Assembly: GCA_006384855.1 (NCBI GenBank)
Contig: VCJN01002849.1
Span: 62,001 to 126,000 of the forward strand
Reading direction: 5' to 3'
Length of the DNA stretch: 64,000 bases
DNA from: Tetraselmis striata
Taxonomy: Eukaryota; Chlorophyta; Chlorodendrophyceae; Chlorodendrales; Chlorodendraceae
In this document: positions 24,201 to 33,852 of the stretch, one piece after another
Layout: each line of letters opens with the position of its first letter
Numbering within the stretch: the first letter of the stretch is position 1
Position numbers and translations under genes: made by a program
Notes under the pieces: model-generated
Seen by the model: the letters and a program-made list of their open reading frames with translations, nothing else
Database searches by the model: none
Told to the model about the DNA's origin: nothing

Positions 24201-26955
24201 CGGGACGGAGGACACTGTGTCAGACAAGATCGTCTCTCGAGACACCAGTCCCTTGCGGGGGAAGTCAGCATCCAGGGCGAGCTACAATTGTGACTCAAGG
24301 GGAACTCGGTCAGGACTATGAGGGGCAAAGATGATTCATCATGTAAATTTTTTTATACATATATACATGAATAAATATCATATATGGGCTATTGACCTTG
24401 CTTTTTTTGGATGACTGCTGGGCTTGATGGCCATCTTTGACCTGATGCCCCCCCCCCCCCCCCCCCCGTCTTCCTCTCGCAGATATAATAACCACACGCA
24501 TGCACACACTCACAAACACACATCACAAAGCAGTATCTGATGTCACATCTTGCACAGACGGGCAGCCTGATAAAAGAGCGCCGGCACAGCGTGGAGACAT
24601 GATGGCATGTCAAACCCATGGTGTTGGCTTTGTACCTCCGCGGCTGTACGATGCGTAATAGGAAGCCATTGCGGGCTCTCGATGACGCGAACCAGCGTGT
24701 CGATGGCTCCAAGCCTGTTGAGCACGGGCAGCGCTTCGTGTGGGCGGCGCTGCACCTCCTGCTTCACCGCCACCATCGCCACCTGCATCCGATCTGGCTC
24801 ACTTGTCTGCTGAATGGCGGTGAATAAGGCAGCCAGGTGCTTGTCGGCGCCCTGGTCTGAAGCAACTCCTGCCAGCGCCCTTCGGCTGGGGTGGATTTTA
24901 TCAGGCGAGCTGGAATCAAGCTGGGCCTCCACCTCCTGCAGCCGGCGTGCCGCAGGAGCCGGCGGCTTGGCGTGCGCTTCCGGCGGAAGCGGAAGCCACA
25001 TGCCTTCGCGGGTGGAACCCTGAGAGGAAGCCCGAGTGCCACTCGAGGAAGCCTCGCCGGATGGCTGTTGGGCTTGCTCTTTGCCTCCGGGCTGATCTTC
25101 TCCAGGCTGCACGCGAGACGCAATGACGTCCTGCATCACGGCTGCGCTGTCCTGCATCTCGAGGCTGGACGCGGCTCCGGCCATGCCCGCGGCCGCATCG
25201 AGCAGGCGCACCGCGGCCGGGGAGGTGACGTCCCCCAGGCGGCTCTTGGTGCGGCGAGACTGCGGCGTGAAGATCGACCTCGCCAGCGGGCTACCACCGG
25301 GGCTGCCAGACATCCCTGTGCGCCCCTTCCTGCCGGGGCTGTGTACCGCCCCCCACTGCAGCCGCGCCATCAGGGCCGAGCCTCCGGGGCTGTGGCTGGC
25401 AACCGGCGAGCCTCTTAAGCGCGATTCATTGCTCGCTGGAGTGGACCCGCCCTCTGCGTTCAGGCGGCTGGGGGAACGGCCTGGGGACGCAAACCGCCCC
25501 TTCGTAGGGCTGTGGCTGGCGATGAAGTTGGTGACCGCGCGGAGGGTGTGCCGCAGCGCCTTGAGCGCCGCCAGCGCGCCAGTGGCGCCCTCCTTTGCAC
25601 TGGGGGAGCCCACGGCTGCCAGGTCGCGCAGGGCCTCGGTGGCACCCATCTCCACAAACTCCTTGGCAGCGGTGCGGTCCGCATCCGCCACAGCCCAAAT
25701 GGCCCACGCCGCCGCCTCCTGGGCTGCAAGGCGCCCCCTGGCCAGCACCCGCATCAGCCCAGGGACGGCACCGGCTTCCACCATCGCCTCGACATGTTCC
25801 GCCTGGCTGGCCAGAAGCCAGGCCAGCCAGCCACCAGCCTCCTGGGCTCGGTCGGATTCAGAATTCAGCAACGCTGTGATGGGCGCAATGCCGGGGACGA
25901 GCGAACTGGAGAGGTCGTGCGTGGAAGCCAGCCCCCAAAGCGCCCAGGCTGCCTGGTCTCGCGTGGCCTCGCTGCCTCCTGATTGCAGGATGTTCAGCAG
26001 GGAGCCCACTGCCACCACCGCGGCCTCCGGAAGGCGGTCCCAAGCATGCGGCGCGACGTCGGACAGCGCCGCGGTCGCCAGCAGCTGCATCTCCTCCCCC
26101 TCCGCCAGCAGCGCGTTGATCAGGGCCTGGAGGGCGTTCCGTGCGGGGTGCGCCAGGCGCAGCGGGGACGCCGAACTGCCCACGCTCGCGAGTTCCGCCA
26201 GCATGCGCAGCGCCGACTCAGCAAGCTGGGGATGCCCGAGCTCCAGGACTCGTGTTAACCCCTGCGCCATGCCGTTGCACAACATGTCAGAGAAGACAAG
26301 CCATACATCACGGCAAGAAGCTCGCTCTCATTGCCTCCTTTCACACCCCTCTCCTCATGCCAACCTTTCAGCACATGGTTGTGCAATGTGGGAGCCGGCG
26401 CGTAATAATAAACACTGCGAACAAGAACCTTTCCCGCCTATCAGAGGTCAAATGCATACGGAACTATGGCAATGCTTCCTACAGGCTGTACGCAAGCTCA
26501 ATTGGATGCTCACACAGCGGGTTCTTGTAGGTGCAGCGGCACCCGTGGCAGATTGGACCAAACCACTGTATGCCCGCACAGTGTCTACACTTAACACTGT
26601 GAATGTGATGGTAATCTGCGGCTGCATCGAGACACCCCCGTCAGCCAGGCAGCACCGAGCAGGCTCTCGCGCACTTCCGCACACGCACCTGTACGCCACC
26701 CGCCTGCAGGATACGCTCACTGCATGCTTGGTCGCAGAAGATGAGGCTGTTGAGTGCCTTGACAGCGCCCTCCATGCAGCGAAGGCTGTCTTTGTCCTCC
26801 AGGGTGGTCACCAGCGGCTCGATGCAGCCGGCCTCCAGCATGGCGTACGCGTGGCTAGGCTTCATGGCGAGGCTGCTGAGCGAGATGGTCGCCCTCTCGT
26901 GAGCATGCACGTCCGAGCCCGATAGGTCCTGAAGGCAGCGCTCAATCTGGTGCAT
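18274..26955 (-). CDS. Large armadillo-repeat protein, seven exons, 1,929 aa
   Basis: Exons in coding order are 26955-26689, 26261-24636, 24186-23900, 23693-22292, 21742-21492, 20590-19288 and 18927-18274. All phases close, total 5,790 bases with the stop. The product is a chain of armadillo repeats: AGCIEPLVTTLEDKD at the N-terminus, VEAGAVPGLMRVLARG, AKGVRPLISLVGSGGPE and AGAVPALLRLLDGGE further on. A Ser/Pro-rich linker (about residues 340-540, with several S-P sites such as SHSPTKGRFASPGRSPSRL) divides two ARM blocks, and the C-terminal 150 residues are Ala/Ser-rich and low in complexity. ARM solenoids are protein-binding scaffolds; no catalytic domain is seen and I cannot assign an ortholog. 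The start is the first ATG of exon 1; further 5' exons cannot be excluded. The exon 5 donor (GAG|GTTCCC) abuts a poly(C) run. Confidence 0.85.
19238..19254. repeat. Poly(G) tract (poly(C) on coding strand), ARM intron 6
   Basis: Seventeen G on the plus strand, 33 bases downstream of the exon 6 donor in coding sense. Confidence 0.9.
19886..20011 (-). repeat. 63-bp in-frame tandem duplication inside ARM exon 6
   Basis: Two near-identical adjacent 63-base units, each encoding VAALREKKARGESTPPSSAA. The frame is kept, so the protein carries a duplicated 21-residue basic/Ser-Pro loop. Confidence 0.9.
21467..21488. repeat. Poly(G) tract (poly(C) on coding strand) at the ARM exon 5 donor
   Basis: Twenty-two G on the plus strand beginning within a few bases of the predicted exon 5 donor, so in the pre-mRNA a C-run directly follows the splice site. 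Confidence 0.85.
21961..22014. repeat. Poly(C) plus (CA)n, ARM intron 4
   Basis: Twenty C (21961-21980), a short spacer, then about ten CA units. A second poly(C) tract with CACACA follows at 22211-22226 in the same intron. Confidence 0.9.
24448..24467. repeat. Poly(C) tract, ARM intron 2
   Basis: Twenty C on the plus strand (G in coding sense), with CA-rich sequence nearby at 24490-24530. Confidence 0.9.
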
Positions 26956-27868
26956 CACACCAGAGCGATGGACTGCGCCGGGCTTCTGAGCAGGCGACAC
27001 CAAGCGGCAAGCATGGGCGTCAGTACGCCCCTCTCCCCGGCCGGCTCAGCGAAAAGCGATTATTGAAAACATATGCGAATCCATAACAACAGAATTTCTC
27101 GACGCGGTCGACTACGGGGACAGAAGCTCACCATAGCCCTAGCCATCCCTGGTTTCTGCGCCTCCAAGTAAGACATTCTCCGCTCTCGCCTATGCCACGG
27201 CTGACGAATGTCGCCCAAAGCACGGCCGCCCCCTCTCACGGAGCGGAGCACTTTCGGGCGACAGCTGTCGTTGTTGCAGTGCTTCTCCTTTCGGCGTTTG
27301 AGAGACTCAACGCCGACTCGCGACTCGAATTGTTGGCTGGACAGGAAGCGGCCCGAGCTCGGCTGATACCGCCAATATGTGTGTGCCTGTGCCTGTGCCT
27401 GTGCGTGTGGAGGGAGTGTCCTTTGGACGAGTGTGCTGCTGGTTGATCGAGACAAGCTGAGAGTCTTCGACCACTGCCTTTCGCAGCGGTGGAAGTTCCG
27501 GGATCCACTTGCGCCTGCGCGGGCTGATCTACCTCTGCTGTAGGCGTGTAGCCAGACAACGCCCCGCGCGTTGTAGCTGCCGGCTGCTGCGTCTTCGCCG
27601 TATCGACACTCGAGCGCTGCTGCCAGCAGCGCCGCGGCGACTCCTCGTCCGGAACGACGCGCCAGCGCAGCGCTGCGCCCATCAGCTCACTTGACTTCAA
27701 GTATTTTCGCGCGCCAAAATACGGATGAAAGCTGTGAATGTCGCGGTGTGGTGCCACGCAGTACCCGTACCCATGTGCTGCCAGGAGGGCGCGGGACATT
27801 CAAGGACATTCATTTGCCTGCACGCGTCCAGTGACAATTGGTCGCTATGCACGATGAGATATTCCGCG
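26956..27868. other. 5' flank of the ARM gene
   Basis: An open minus-strand frame (27799-27236) is rich in Gln/Ala/Ser and His-rich near its end (HTHRHRHRHTH, from a CCTGTG-type repeat at about 27375-27410). It could be 5' untranslated sequence or an upstream exon, but there is no splice evidence. Confidence 0.3.
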
Positions 27869-27894
27869 TTTCAAAGTTGAGTCTGGTTTTGCCA
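27869..27894 (-). repeat. B2 split direct repeat, element end
   Basis: 26-base copy of B1, marking the 3' end of the element. Confidence 0.85.
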
Positions 27895-27987
27895 AAAAGG
27901 TCGCGCAGGCTGTTTTACACGGTCAAGAGCCGAAATTGGCAGGAAGGTTTAGCGAAAAGCGTGGAGGGAAAACGGAGTCAGGGGGGG

Positions 27988-28173
27988 CGCTGCGTGGAAC
28001 GCAGCGAAAACTGGAAGATGGCAGGCTCAGCTGTTCTGGCTGCTTTTATGTCTACTCGTGCTGCACCCAACAAGGGCGCAACAACAGTTACTAGTTCCCG
28101 TACCACTGTGCAGCACTTGTAGCTGAAAAGCGGTTAGGTCAAGGATGGAAACCCCATAAACAAGTTTAGATCA
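27988..28173 (-). repeat. A2 split direct repeat
   Basis: Second copy of the A repeat, flanked by B1 and B2. Confidence 0.9.
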
Positions 28174-28199
28174 TTTCAAAGTTGAGTCTGGTTTTGCCA
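28174..28199 (-). repeat. B1 split direct repeat
   Basis: 26 bases, TGGCAAAACCAGACTCAACT and on in element sense, identical to 27869-27894. Confidence 0.85.
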
Positions 28200-28252
28200 G
28201 TCTTGAGCGAACGGAGAGAGCGGTGGATTGACGGAGAAGGGGTAGCGCCAAG

Positions 28253-29839
28253 TCATGAAGGAGGCACTGGGAAGGCCACCGCTGCGGAGTCCTGTTGGAC
28301 TTGGAAGTGGCGGAGAGGGGCGATGTGTCCAAAGAAGAACCACGCGCCAGGAGAAGGAAGAACGTTGGGGTCGATGTAGTCCAGAACGACATCAGAGTTA
28401 GTGGCCCAACCGCCCTGGTAGCGGATGTGGGACAGTGGCGCTCCAATGGCGTTTGCTGCAGAGGCTGCGCCCTTGCGTAGACTGTGTGAAGTCCAGGAAG
28501 TGCCAGCAGGGGGGGCAGCGTTGACTAGGTTGACTGCTGTAGACAACCAGTCTGACATCGTAGTAGCAGTCCAAGGTTTCGACTGCTCAGCCACATTGAC
28601 AGCCCAGAAGTTGGAGGTAGCCAAGCCAACAGTAACCAGGGGGACAGACTGGACGTTGTCGATGAAGTAGCGCAAGAGACGTGCCACTCGAGGGTGCTCG
28701 GACACTGGAAGGAGAAGTACGCGCAGGTCGTCAGGTCCCCGCCGGCCGGCGCGACCCTTCTCGCGGTAGATCTGCAAGGTGATGTTGTAGGTGTCGACAT
28801 GCACATCTTGCACTCGACAGGAGACGCCAGTAAGGCCCCTGGCAAAGAACAGGAAGTTGACAACCGAGGCCAAGAGGGCTCGGTAGTCGAGGTGGGACTC
28901 TGGGTAAGGAGCAGACACAATTAGCTCGGCCTTTGAGACGAAGCGGTAAGCTACATCCGCAGGCAGAGGGACACGCAAAGGGGCAGCGTCCAGTCGACGC
29001 TGACGTAACATTAACCCACGTCTTGCCGAAGTGAGGTGTAGGCTGTCCTTGGCGATCGGGACGAGGTTGTGCAGCTCGAAGAAGGTGTTGATGGCAGACA
29101 GATAGGGCTGCAGCGACTTAGCTGCGATATGCCCTCGCTCCCCGATCCAGGCAACGTACCGAACAACAGTAGCAGTAGTCGCCTCTAGCGGGCTGATGTT
29201 CTCGGAGTCGTGGCAGAACTCAGCGAACTGAGCCAACCTGCCGGCGTAGCTCTTGAGGGTCTGAGCGCTGAGGGAGCTGGAGAGCAGGTCGAGCGTCCGC
29301 TGGCCTAGCTCGTCTGAGCCGAACGCGTCCTGTAGTCGGGATCGCAGTGACGCAGCCCACGGAGCGATAGCTGCGGGCTCGTCGATTACGTAAGTGCGTC
29401 GTTTTACTGACAGAGTGCCACCGGGACGGCTACTGTTCGCAAAGTACTCGGCAGCAGCGGTTAGGTTCCCGGCGGTTGGCCGGTAGTTGCTGGACGGGTT
29501 TGCAGTAGCTCCAGTACGGGTTTGCGGGGCTAGGTACAGGTAGGAGGGCCGCCCCGCGCGCCCTTCGCGCTCATAGCGCCTGTCCCGTGCGTAACGTACA
29601 CGCGCGAAACTTGGTCGTTGCGAACCGGTTGTAACTCGTAGTGTAACAACCGACGAACGCAGAGATGGGGTTGTAAGAAAGGCGGATGGTTGAGCCGCCA
29701 TGTGCAGGTGTGCGGATGGTTGAGCCGCACTCGGCTGTAGCTGTAAGAAGCGCCGCACCGAGGAAGGTCTAAATGAAGTCTGTAAGGTGGGGGGGGTCAG
29801 GTCCTGACACAGGGCGCTCATCCCGTCGTTGAGCTGCAA
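28253..29839 (-). CDS. Tyrosine recombinase of the gag-YR element
   Basis: The 528-aa frame has an Ala/Ser-rich N-terminus, a SAM-like core-binding region (LKSYAGRLAQFAEFCHD, TTATVVRYVAWIGERG) and a C-terminal catalytic domain. Family residues are visible: an Arg in FLFFARGLTGV, the box HSLRKGAASAANAIG (His-x-x-Arg), then QGGWATNSDVVLDYID with the nucleophile Tyr. It is expected to integrate the circular DNA form. It follows gag in the same direction. Confidence 0.85.
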   Translation of the reverse strand: MQLNDGMSALCQDLTPPTLQTSFRPSSVRRFLQLQPSAAQPSAHLHMAAQPSAFLTTPSLRSSVVTLRVTTGSQRPSFARVRYARDRRYEREGRAGRPSYLYLAPQTRTGATANPSSNYRPTAGNLTAAAEYFANSSRPGGTLSVKRRTYVIDEPAAIAPWAASLRSRLQDAFGSDELGQRTLDLLSSSLSAQTLKSYAGRLAQFAEFCHDSENISPLEATTATVVRYVAWIGERGHIAAKSLQPYLSAINTFFELHNLVPIAKDSLHLTSARRGLMLRQRRLDAAPLRVPLPADVAYRFVSKAELIVSAPYPESHLDYRALLASVVNFLFFARGLTGVSCRVQDVHVDTYNITLQIYREKGRAGRRGPDDLRVLLLPVSEHPRVARLLRYFIDNVQSVPLVTVGLATSNFWAVNVAEQSKPWTATTMSDWLSTAVNLVNAAPPAGTSWTSHSLRKGAASAANAIGAPLSHIRYQGGWATNSDVVLDYIDPNVLPSPGAWFFFGHIAPLRHFQVQQDSAAVAFPVPPS

Positions 29840-29915
29840 GGGTGCGCCTTGCGGCGGTCACCGAAAGGTGGCCTCGCAAGGCTCCTGCAGCTCCGACGAA
29901 CGGCGCCCCACACCG

Positions 29916-30824
29916 TCACTCGTGCTCACCTTCGCGGCCACGTCCACGTCCGCCGCCACGTCCTCGCCCACGCCCGCGACCTGCAGCTGCAGCCGCCACT
30001 CGAGAAGTAGCGGTCGCCTTGGCGCTGCTGGCAACGGTCGCCTCGAAAACACGACGCTCGTAGTCCCGCATGAGGTCCCCAAAGATCGCGGAACCCAGAT
30101 GCTCCGAAGCAGGCTGAAAATGCTGAGCTCGCAGCACGTCCAGAACACCTTGGTCACCGGGCACACGCTTGATCTCATTGAGCTTCCGTAGGAAGGCCAA
30201 ACGAAACCGAAACGCCTTGTCGATGGCCTCGGCGTGGCTCCGGGCTCTCGCGAGGTAGGGGGTGAAGTCCTGGTTGCTGGAAGGGACGTAGGGCAGTAGC
30301 TCGTCGAGCGCCACGAAAAGGGCGGCCATGTGGGCCCCGAAACACGACATCCACAAGTACTCCTCCTGGGCCGGCAGACGCCGGTCATCCTGCTTGAGGT
30401 ACTCGTTCGTTAGGTCGGTGCTCAAAGGGAAAAGTCCAGGCACTCGGATGACCGGTCGAACGGCCTCGTAACCAGACTCTGCTCTCTGCAGTAGCTCTGG
30501 CACCGCGAGGTAATCATCCTCGACACTCACGGATTTTGCTCCGACACGGCCGCTCTGGGCTAGCTCTAGCAAGTCGGGGCGCTCTGCGGCTCCCCCGCTG
30601 CCTGTCGGCTGTCTCGCGAAGCGCTGCCCTGAGCCGGAGCCATGTGCCCCTTCTCCATCAACAACGCGATCACGAGCCGTCAATTGTGCCACAGCTGTAG
30701 CCAGCTCTCGCAGTAATGAAGACTGGGCCCTCATATCTGCGTTCAGCGACTGCAGCGTCGGCTCAGCGACGGGTTCTTCTCCATCTGACATAGTAACGCA
30801 CGGACGTACGGACGAGAATATCAC
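29916..30824 (-). CDS. Gag-like protein of the gag-YR element
   Basis: The frame is 302 aa, with translation probably starting at the Met of MSDGEEPVAEP (about residue 12). A short coiled-coil segment (MRAQSSLLRELATAVAQL) is followed by an acidic linker, a helical core (YLWMSCFGAHMAALFVALDE, AFRFRLAFLRKLNEIKRV) and an RGG-type basic tail (RGRGRGRGGGRGRGRE) suited to RNA binding. It has no zinc knuckle. Decayed relatives lie at 35.7-37.0 kb and 43.9-44.9 kb. Confidence 0.65.
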   Translation of the reverse strand: MIFSSVRPCVTMSDGEEPVAEPTLQSLNADMRAQSSLLRELATAVAQLTARDRVVDGEGAHGSGSGQRFARQPTGSGGAAERPDLLELAQSGRVGAKSVSVEDDYLAVPELLQRAESGYEAVRPVIRVPGLFPLSTDLTNEYLKQDDRRLPAQEEYLWMSCFGAHMAALFVALDELLPYVPSSNQDFTPYLARARSHAEAIDKAFRFRLAFLRKLNEIKRVPGDQGVLDVLRAQHFQPASEHLGSAIFGDLMRDYERRVFEATVASSAKATATSRVAAAAAGRGRGRGRGGGRGRGREGEHE

Positions 30825-30903
30825 ACTCGGGTGGCGAGCCGGGTGTGGTCTTGAACAACCTGGGGTGACCTTGCTCGCAACGGGTTACGAGACAGTTTTT
30901 ACA

Positions 30904-31090
30904 TCGCTGCGTGGAACGCAGCGAAAACTGGAAGATGGCAGGCTCAGCTGTTCTGGCTGCTTTTATGTCTACTCGTGCTGCACCCAACAAGGGCGCAACA
31001 ACAGTTACTAGTTCCCGTACCACTGTGCAGCACTTGTAGCTGAAAAGCGGTTAGGTCAAGGATGGAAACCCCATAAACTAGTTTAGATCA
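30904..31090 (-). repeat. A1 split direct repeat
   Basis: About 187 bases almost identical to 27988-28173, with one single-base indel and a substitution near the end. In element sense it begins TGATCTAAACTAGTTTATGG and contains a TATA-like ACATAAAAGCAG, a likely promoter region. Confidence 0.9.
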
Positions 31091-31300
31091 AAACCATATT
31101 AATATTCAGATTTTTTCACTCACATATAATGTATCCTGCTAGATAAAGAAGCCAGCATTTTTTAAATATTAATTACATGAGCTAGCAGCAGAAGGCGATA
31201 TCAGGAAATAACAAAAAAGGACAAAAAGGACAAGCAGTTTCAAAATTTACTGTCCCGGGGGAGAAACAAAAGTAAGGATTACTGCTCGCACGTAGAAGTC

Positions 31301-31895
31301 TTTTTTCCCGCCCCCGGGACAGGCGGACAGGTGGAGTGCCCGCGGTGGGGGTATCACCGTCATAATTTTGGGTTGTTAGTTCCGGAGTTCAGGGATTTTA
31401 TTAGTAGTCAGGTTAGTGCGTCAACGCCTGAGGACTTAACTGCCTTTATTTTGGGCGGGGTCCCCCCCTCCCTTCACGGCGCCCTGGATTTTACTGGGAA
31501 TGGGAAATTTTTCCAGCTATGGCGTCGGGCCCTCCCTCACATTGCCTTTTTTGTTGCACATATATCGCACTCCCGAAATGATTTGCTCCGCGGGTTGGGG
31601 CTTGCCCCAACTCGCATTACTCGAATGGGCCGACGCCCAAACGGGTAGGGCGGACCTTTCGTGGTCAGTGCCGGGTATTTTGATGGCAGTGTTTTAGACG
31701 GTGATCCAACAGTGTTGGAAATTCCGTCACTGGCCTCTAATTAGTCTTGCGAAATGCTTCGGCAATTTGCTTGATGACTATAACGGAGCGTCGCCTACCC
31801 AGGGCTTTCCGTAACTGGATTGCTGCCTAAACGGCCGTCGTAGAGACGCTACAAGGGTTTCACTGGTGCCAGTCCTGTCCCGGGGGCGAAAAAAA
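31301..31895. mobile_element. TIR element, about 595 bp
   Basis: Begins TTTTTTCCCGCCCCCGGGAC AGG and ends with the inverted form CCTGTCCCGGGGGCGAAAAA, giving terminal inverted repeats of about 22 bases. I see no transposase, so it is MITE-like. About 400 bases of it recur at 51420-51826, and its right 165 bases recur in the neighbouring 240-bp element. A lone right-end motif (CTGTCCCGGGGGAGAAAC) sits just upstream at about 31248-31268. Confidence 0.7.
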
Positions 31896-31922
31896 CAAAA
31901 GGCGGACAGGCAACTAATAAAG

Positions 31923-32162
31923 TTTTTTTTCCCGCACCCGGGACAGGACAGGCAACTACTAATACAGTAGTAACAAGGCGAAATTCCATCAGTGGCCTTC
32001 AATTAGTCTTGCAGAATGCTTCGGCAATTTGCTTGATGACTATAACGGAGCGTCGCCTACCCAGGGCTTTCCGTAACTGGATTGCTGCCTAAACGGCCGT
32101 CGTAGAGACGCTGCAAGGGTTTCACTGGTGCCAGTCCTGTCCCGGGGGAGGGGAAAAAAAAC
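31923..32162. mobile_element. Short TIR element, internal deletion derivative
   Basis: Begins TTTTTTTTCCCGCACCCGGG and ends CCTGTCCCGGGGGAGGGGAA. The inner sequence matches the right third of the 31301-31895 element nearly base for base. Confidence 0.7.
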
Positions 32163-32654
32163 AAGGCGTACTGGTATGTATGATGTATGTATGCGCCAGT
32201 ACCAGTACCGTGTCAGTACCCGTACTCGTAACCCGGACTATACATCATCGCGCGCGGCAGCATCATCGTCAGCGCTCGCGCGAGCGAGCAATTTCGCCAT
32301 CATCGAGTTACTGGCCTCCAGCCTCCAGGTCACCAGTACCCCGTGAAGCACCCCAGCGCCACTGTGGCCACTGACGTATAGCATTAGATCACACTGTGTG
32401 TGTTTAACTGACAGGTGTGGGGTTGCAGTCCTCGGTGGTATCTCAGGGCTGCTGCTGGGTGGTGCTGCACTGCACCGCCATACTCGCACTCGTGGGCGAT
32501 CGACGCTACCCGCAATACCCGTCTCCATTTTGTTAGCGCTGTCCCTACGCGCTGCCGGGCGCTGTGAGGCCCAGCGTAGAAGTATCCCAGCCGATACCAC
32601 CGTGGGCTCAGTAGATAGAGCGCTTGCAGCCTCCAGCTTCCTAGGAAGCGCGAG
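32163..32654. other. RPB7 5' flank
   Basis: No gene. Starts with CAGTACCAGTACCGTG-type degenerate GTAC repeats near 32200-32230, then a GCG/CATC-rich stretch. No clear TATA box. Confidence 0.5.
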
Positions 32655-33852
32655 ATGTTCTTTCATCTCAGCCTGGATGAGGAGATAGAGCTCCACCCGC
32701 AGTTCTTTGGGCCTCGCATGCGGCAGACGCTAGAGGAGAAATTGAAAAAGACGGTCCGGCCCCACGCACCACGCAGCGGACTGCTGCTGCTGCTTTGTAG
32801 ACTGGGTGCGTGCCCCATGCATGCCTGCTGCCAGTGGCAGGCCTCCCTCACTTTTTGGCCTGCACAGGTGGAAGGGACCTGTAGCGGCAAGCATGGCTTC
32901 ATCATATGCGTGACGGAGCTCCATGACGTGCAGCATGTACGCGCCGCAGCGAGCGCCTTGTGCAGAACACACTGGTGCCTGGGGAGGGACGATTGGCATT
33001 TTGCGAGTGTGAGTGAGATGCTCCCATGCCGCGCGCTGCAATGCCTTTGCTCGGGCAGGGCCTCCTGATGGAGGGCACAGGGATGGCGCGTTTCAAGGTC
33101 CGCTACCACTGCATTGTGTTTCGCCCTTTCAAGAACGAAGTGATGGACGCCGTCGTTACAGCCGTGACCAATGTATAGCCGAAAGCCCACAAGCCATATA
33201 CTGCACCTGCCATCGCTTGCACGCTTCGGTCTAAACATCGTCCTGATTCTGTGCCCTCTCACTGTTCCGGATGCAGATGGGCTTCTTTGCCAGCATCGGA
33301 CCCTTAAACGTCTTCGTGTCCTCGCATGTGAGCCCGTCCCACCCGGAGCTCAACCTCTAGCCTGCTTGATCGTTTAACCCCCTGTCTCTGTGCTGAGGCA
33401 CAGTGGGCCACTGTGTCTAACCGAGCCACTCGTTTGCACTGCAGTGCATGCCAGACGAACTCAGATACAACATCCAGGGGGAGCAGTTTGTGTCGGAAGA
33501 TGAACAGGTACATTTAGGCATGCTTGCCAGTGAGCATTTGCGTGACCACTGCAGCATGCACTGACACCTGGTCGCGTTTTAATCGCTGACATCACCATTG
33601 TTCATGCGCGCAGTATCGGATTGAGAAGGATTCGGAGGTCCGACTGAAAATCACAGGCGCAAAGTACCAGAACAATACCATTGTGAGGCATCGCCAGGCC
33701 TGTCTGATTAGTTCTTGCGGATCGCTCGCGCTGTGCACTCAGGGGATTATGCTGCTAATGTTCATGCCAGCTCATTTGTGCCGTTCTGTGCTGCACCTCT
33801 GTAGACGTGTATCGGCACCATCAAGGAGGACTTCCTGGGTGTGATTGAGTAG
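32655..33852 (+). CDS. RPB7: RNA polymerase II subunit RPB7, seven exons
   Basis: RPB7 pairs with RPB4 as the stalk of RNA polymerase II. Exons 32655-32753, 32868-32936, 33059-33172, 33277-33327, 33445-33507, 33614-33682 and 33805-33852 all end in phase 0 and give 170 aa, close to the usual 171-177. The N-terminal tip domain reads MFFHLSLDEEIELHPQFFGP and VEGTCSGKHGFIICVTELHD; VRYHCIVFRPFKNEVMDAVV crosses into the S1/OB fold, which continues with MGFFASIGPLNVFVSSH, VRLKITGAKY and CIGTIKEDFLGVIE. Alignment with plant RPB7 needs no gap in the tip domain. Every intron falls between codons. The start is the family's conserved MFF. Confidence 0.95.

Larger units (their letters stand above)
27869..31090 (-). 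mobile_element. Gag plus tyrosine recombinase element with split direct repeats, looks whole, no RT
   Basis: On the minus strand the order is A1 (31090-30904), gag (30824-29916), YR (29839-28253), B1 (28199-28174), A2 (28173-27988), a short spacer, B2 (27894-27869). This A1-B1-A2-B2 pattern is the split direct repeat layout of Ngaro/PAT-type DIRS-order elements. A1 and A2 differ at only a few positions and B1 and B2 are identical over 26 bases, so the copy is young. Both frames are long and open. Fewer than 80 bases separate gag and YR, so there is no room for the RT/RNase H that such elements normally carry. Confidence 0.85.

Noticed and set aside
25123-26925. A 600-codon plus-strand open frame
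   Set aside because: It lies antisense to ARM exons 1-2, which have phased splice sites and repeat content. The frame reads as low-complexity Ala/Ser/Arg with no domain.
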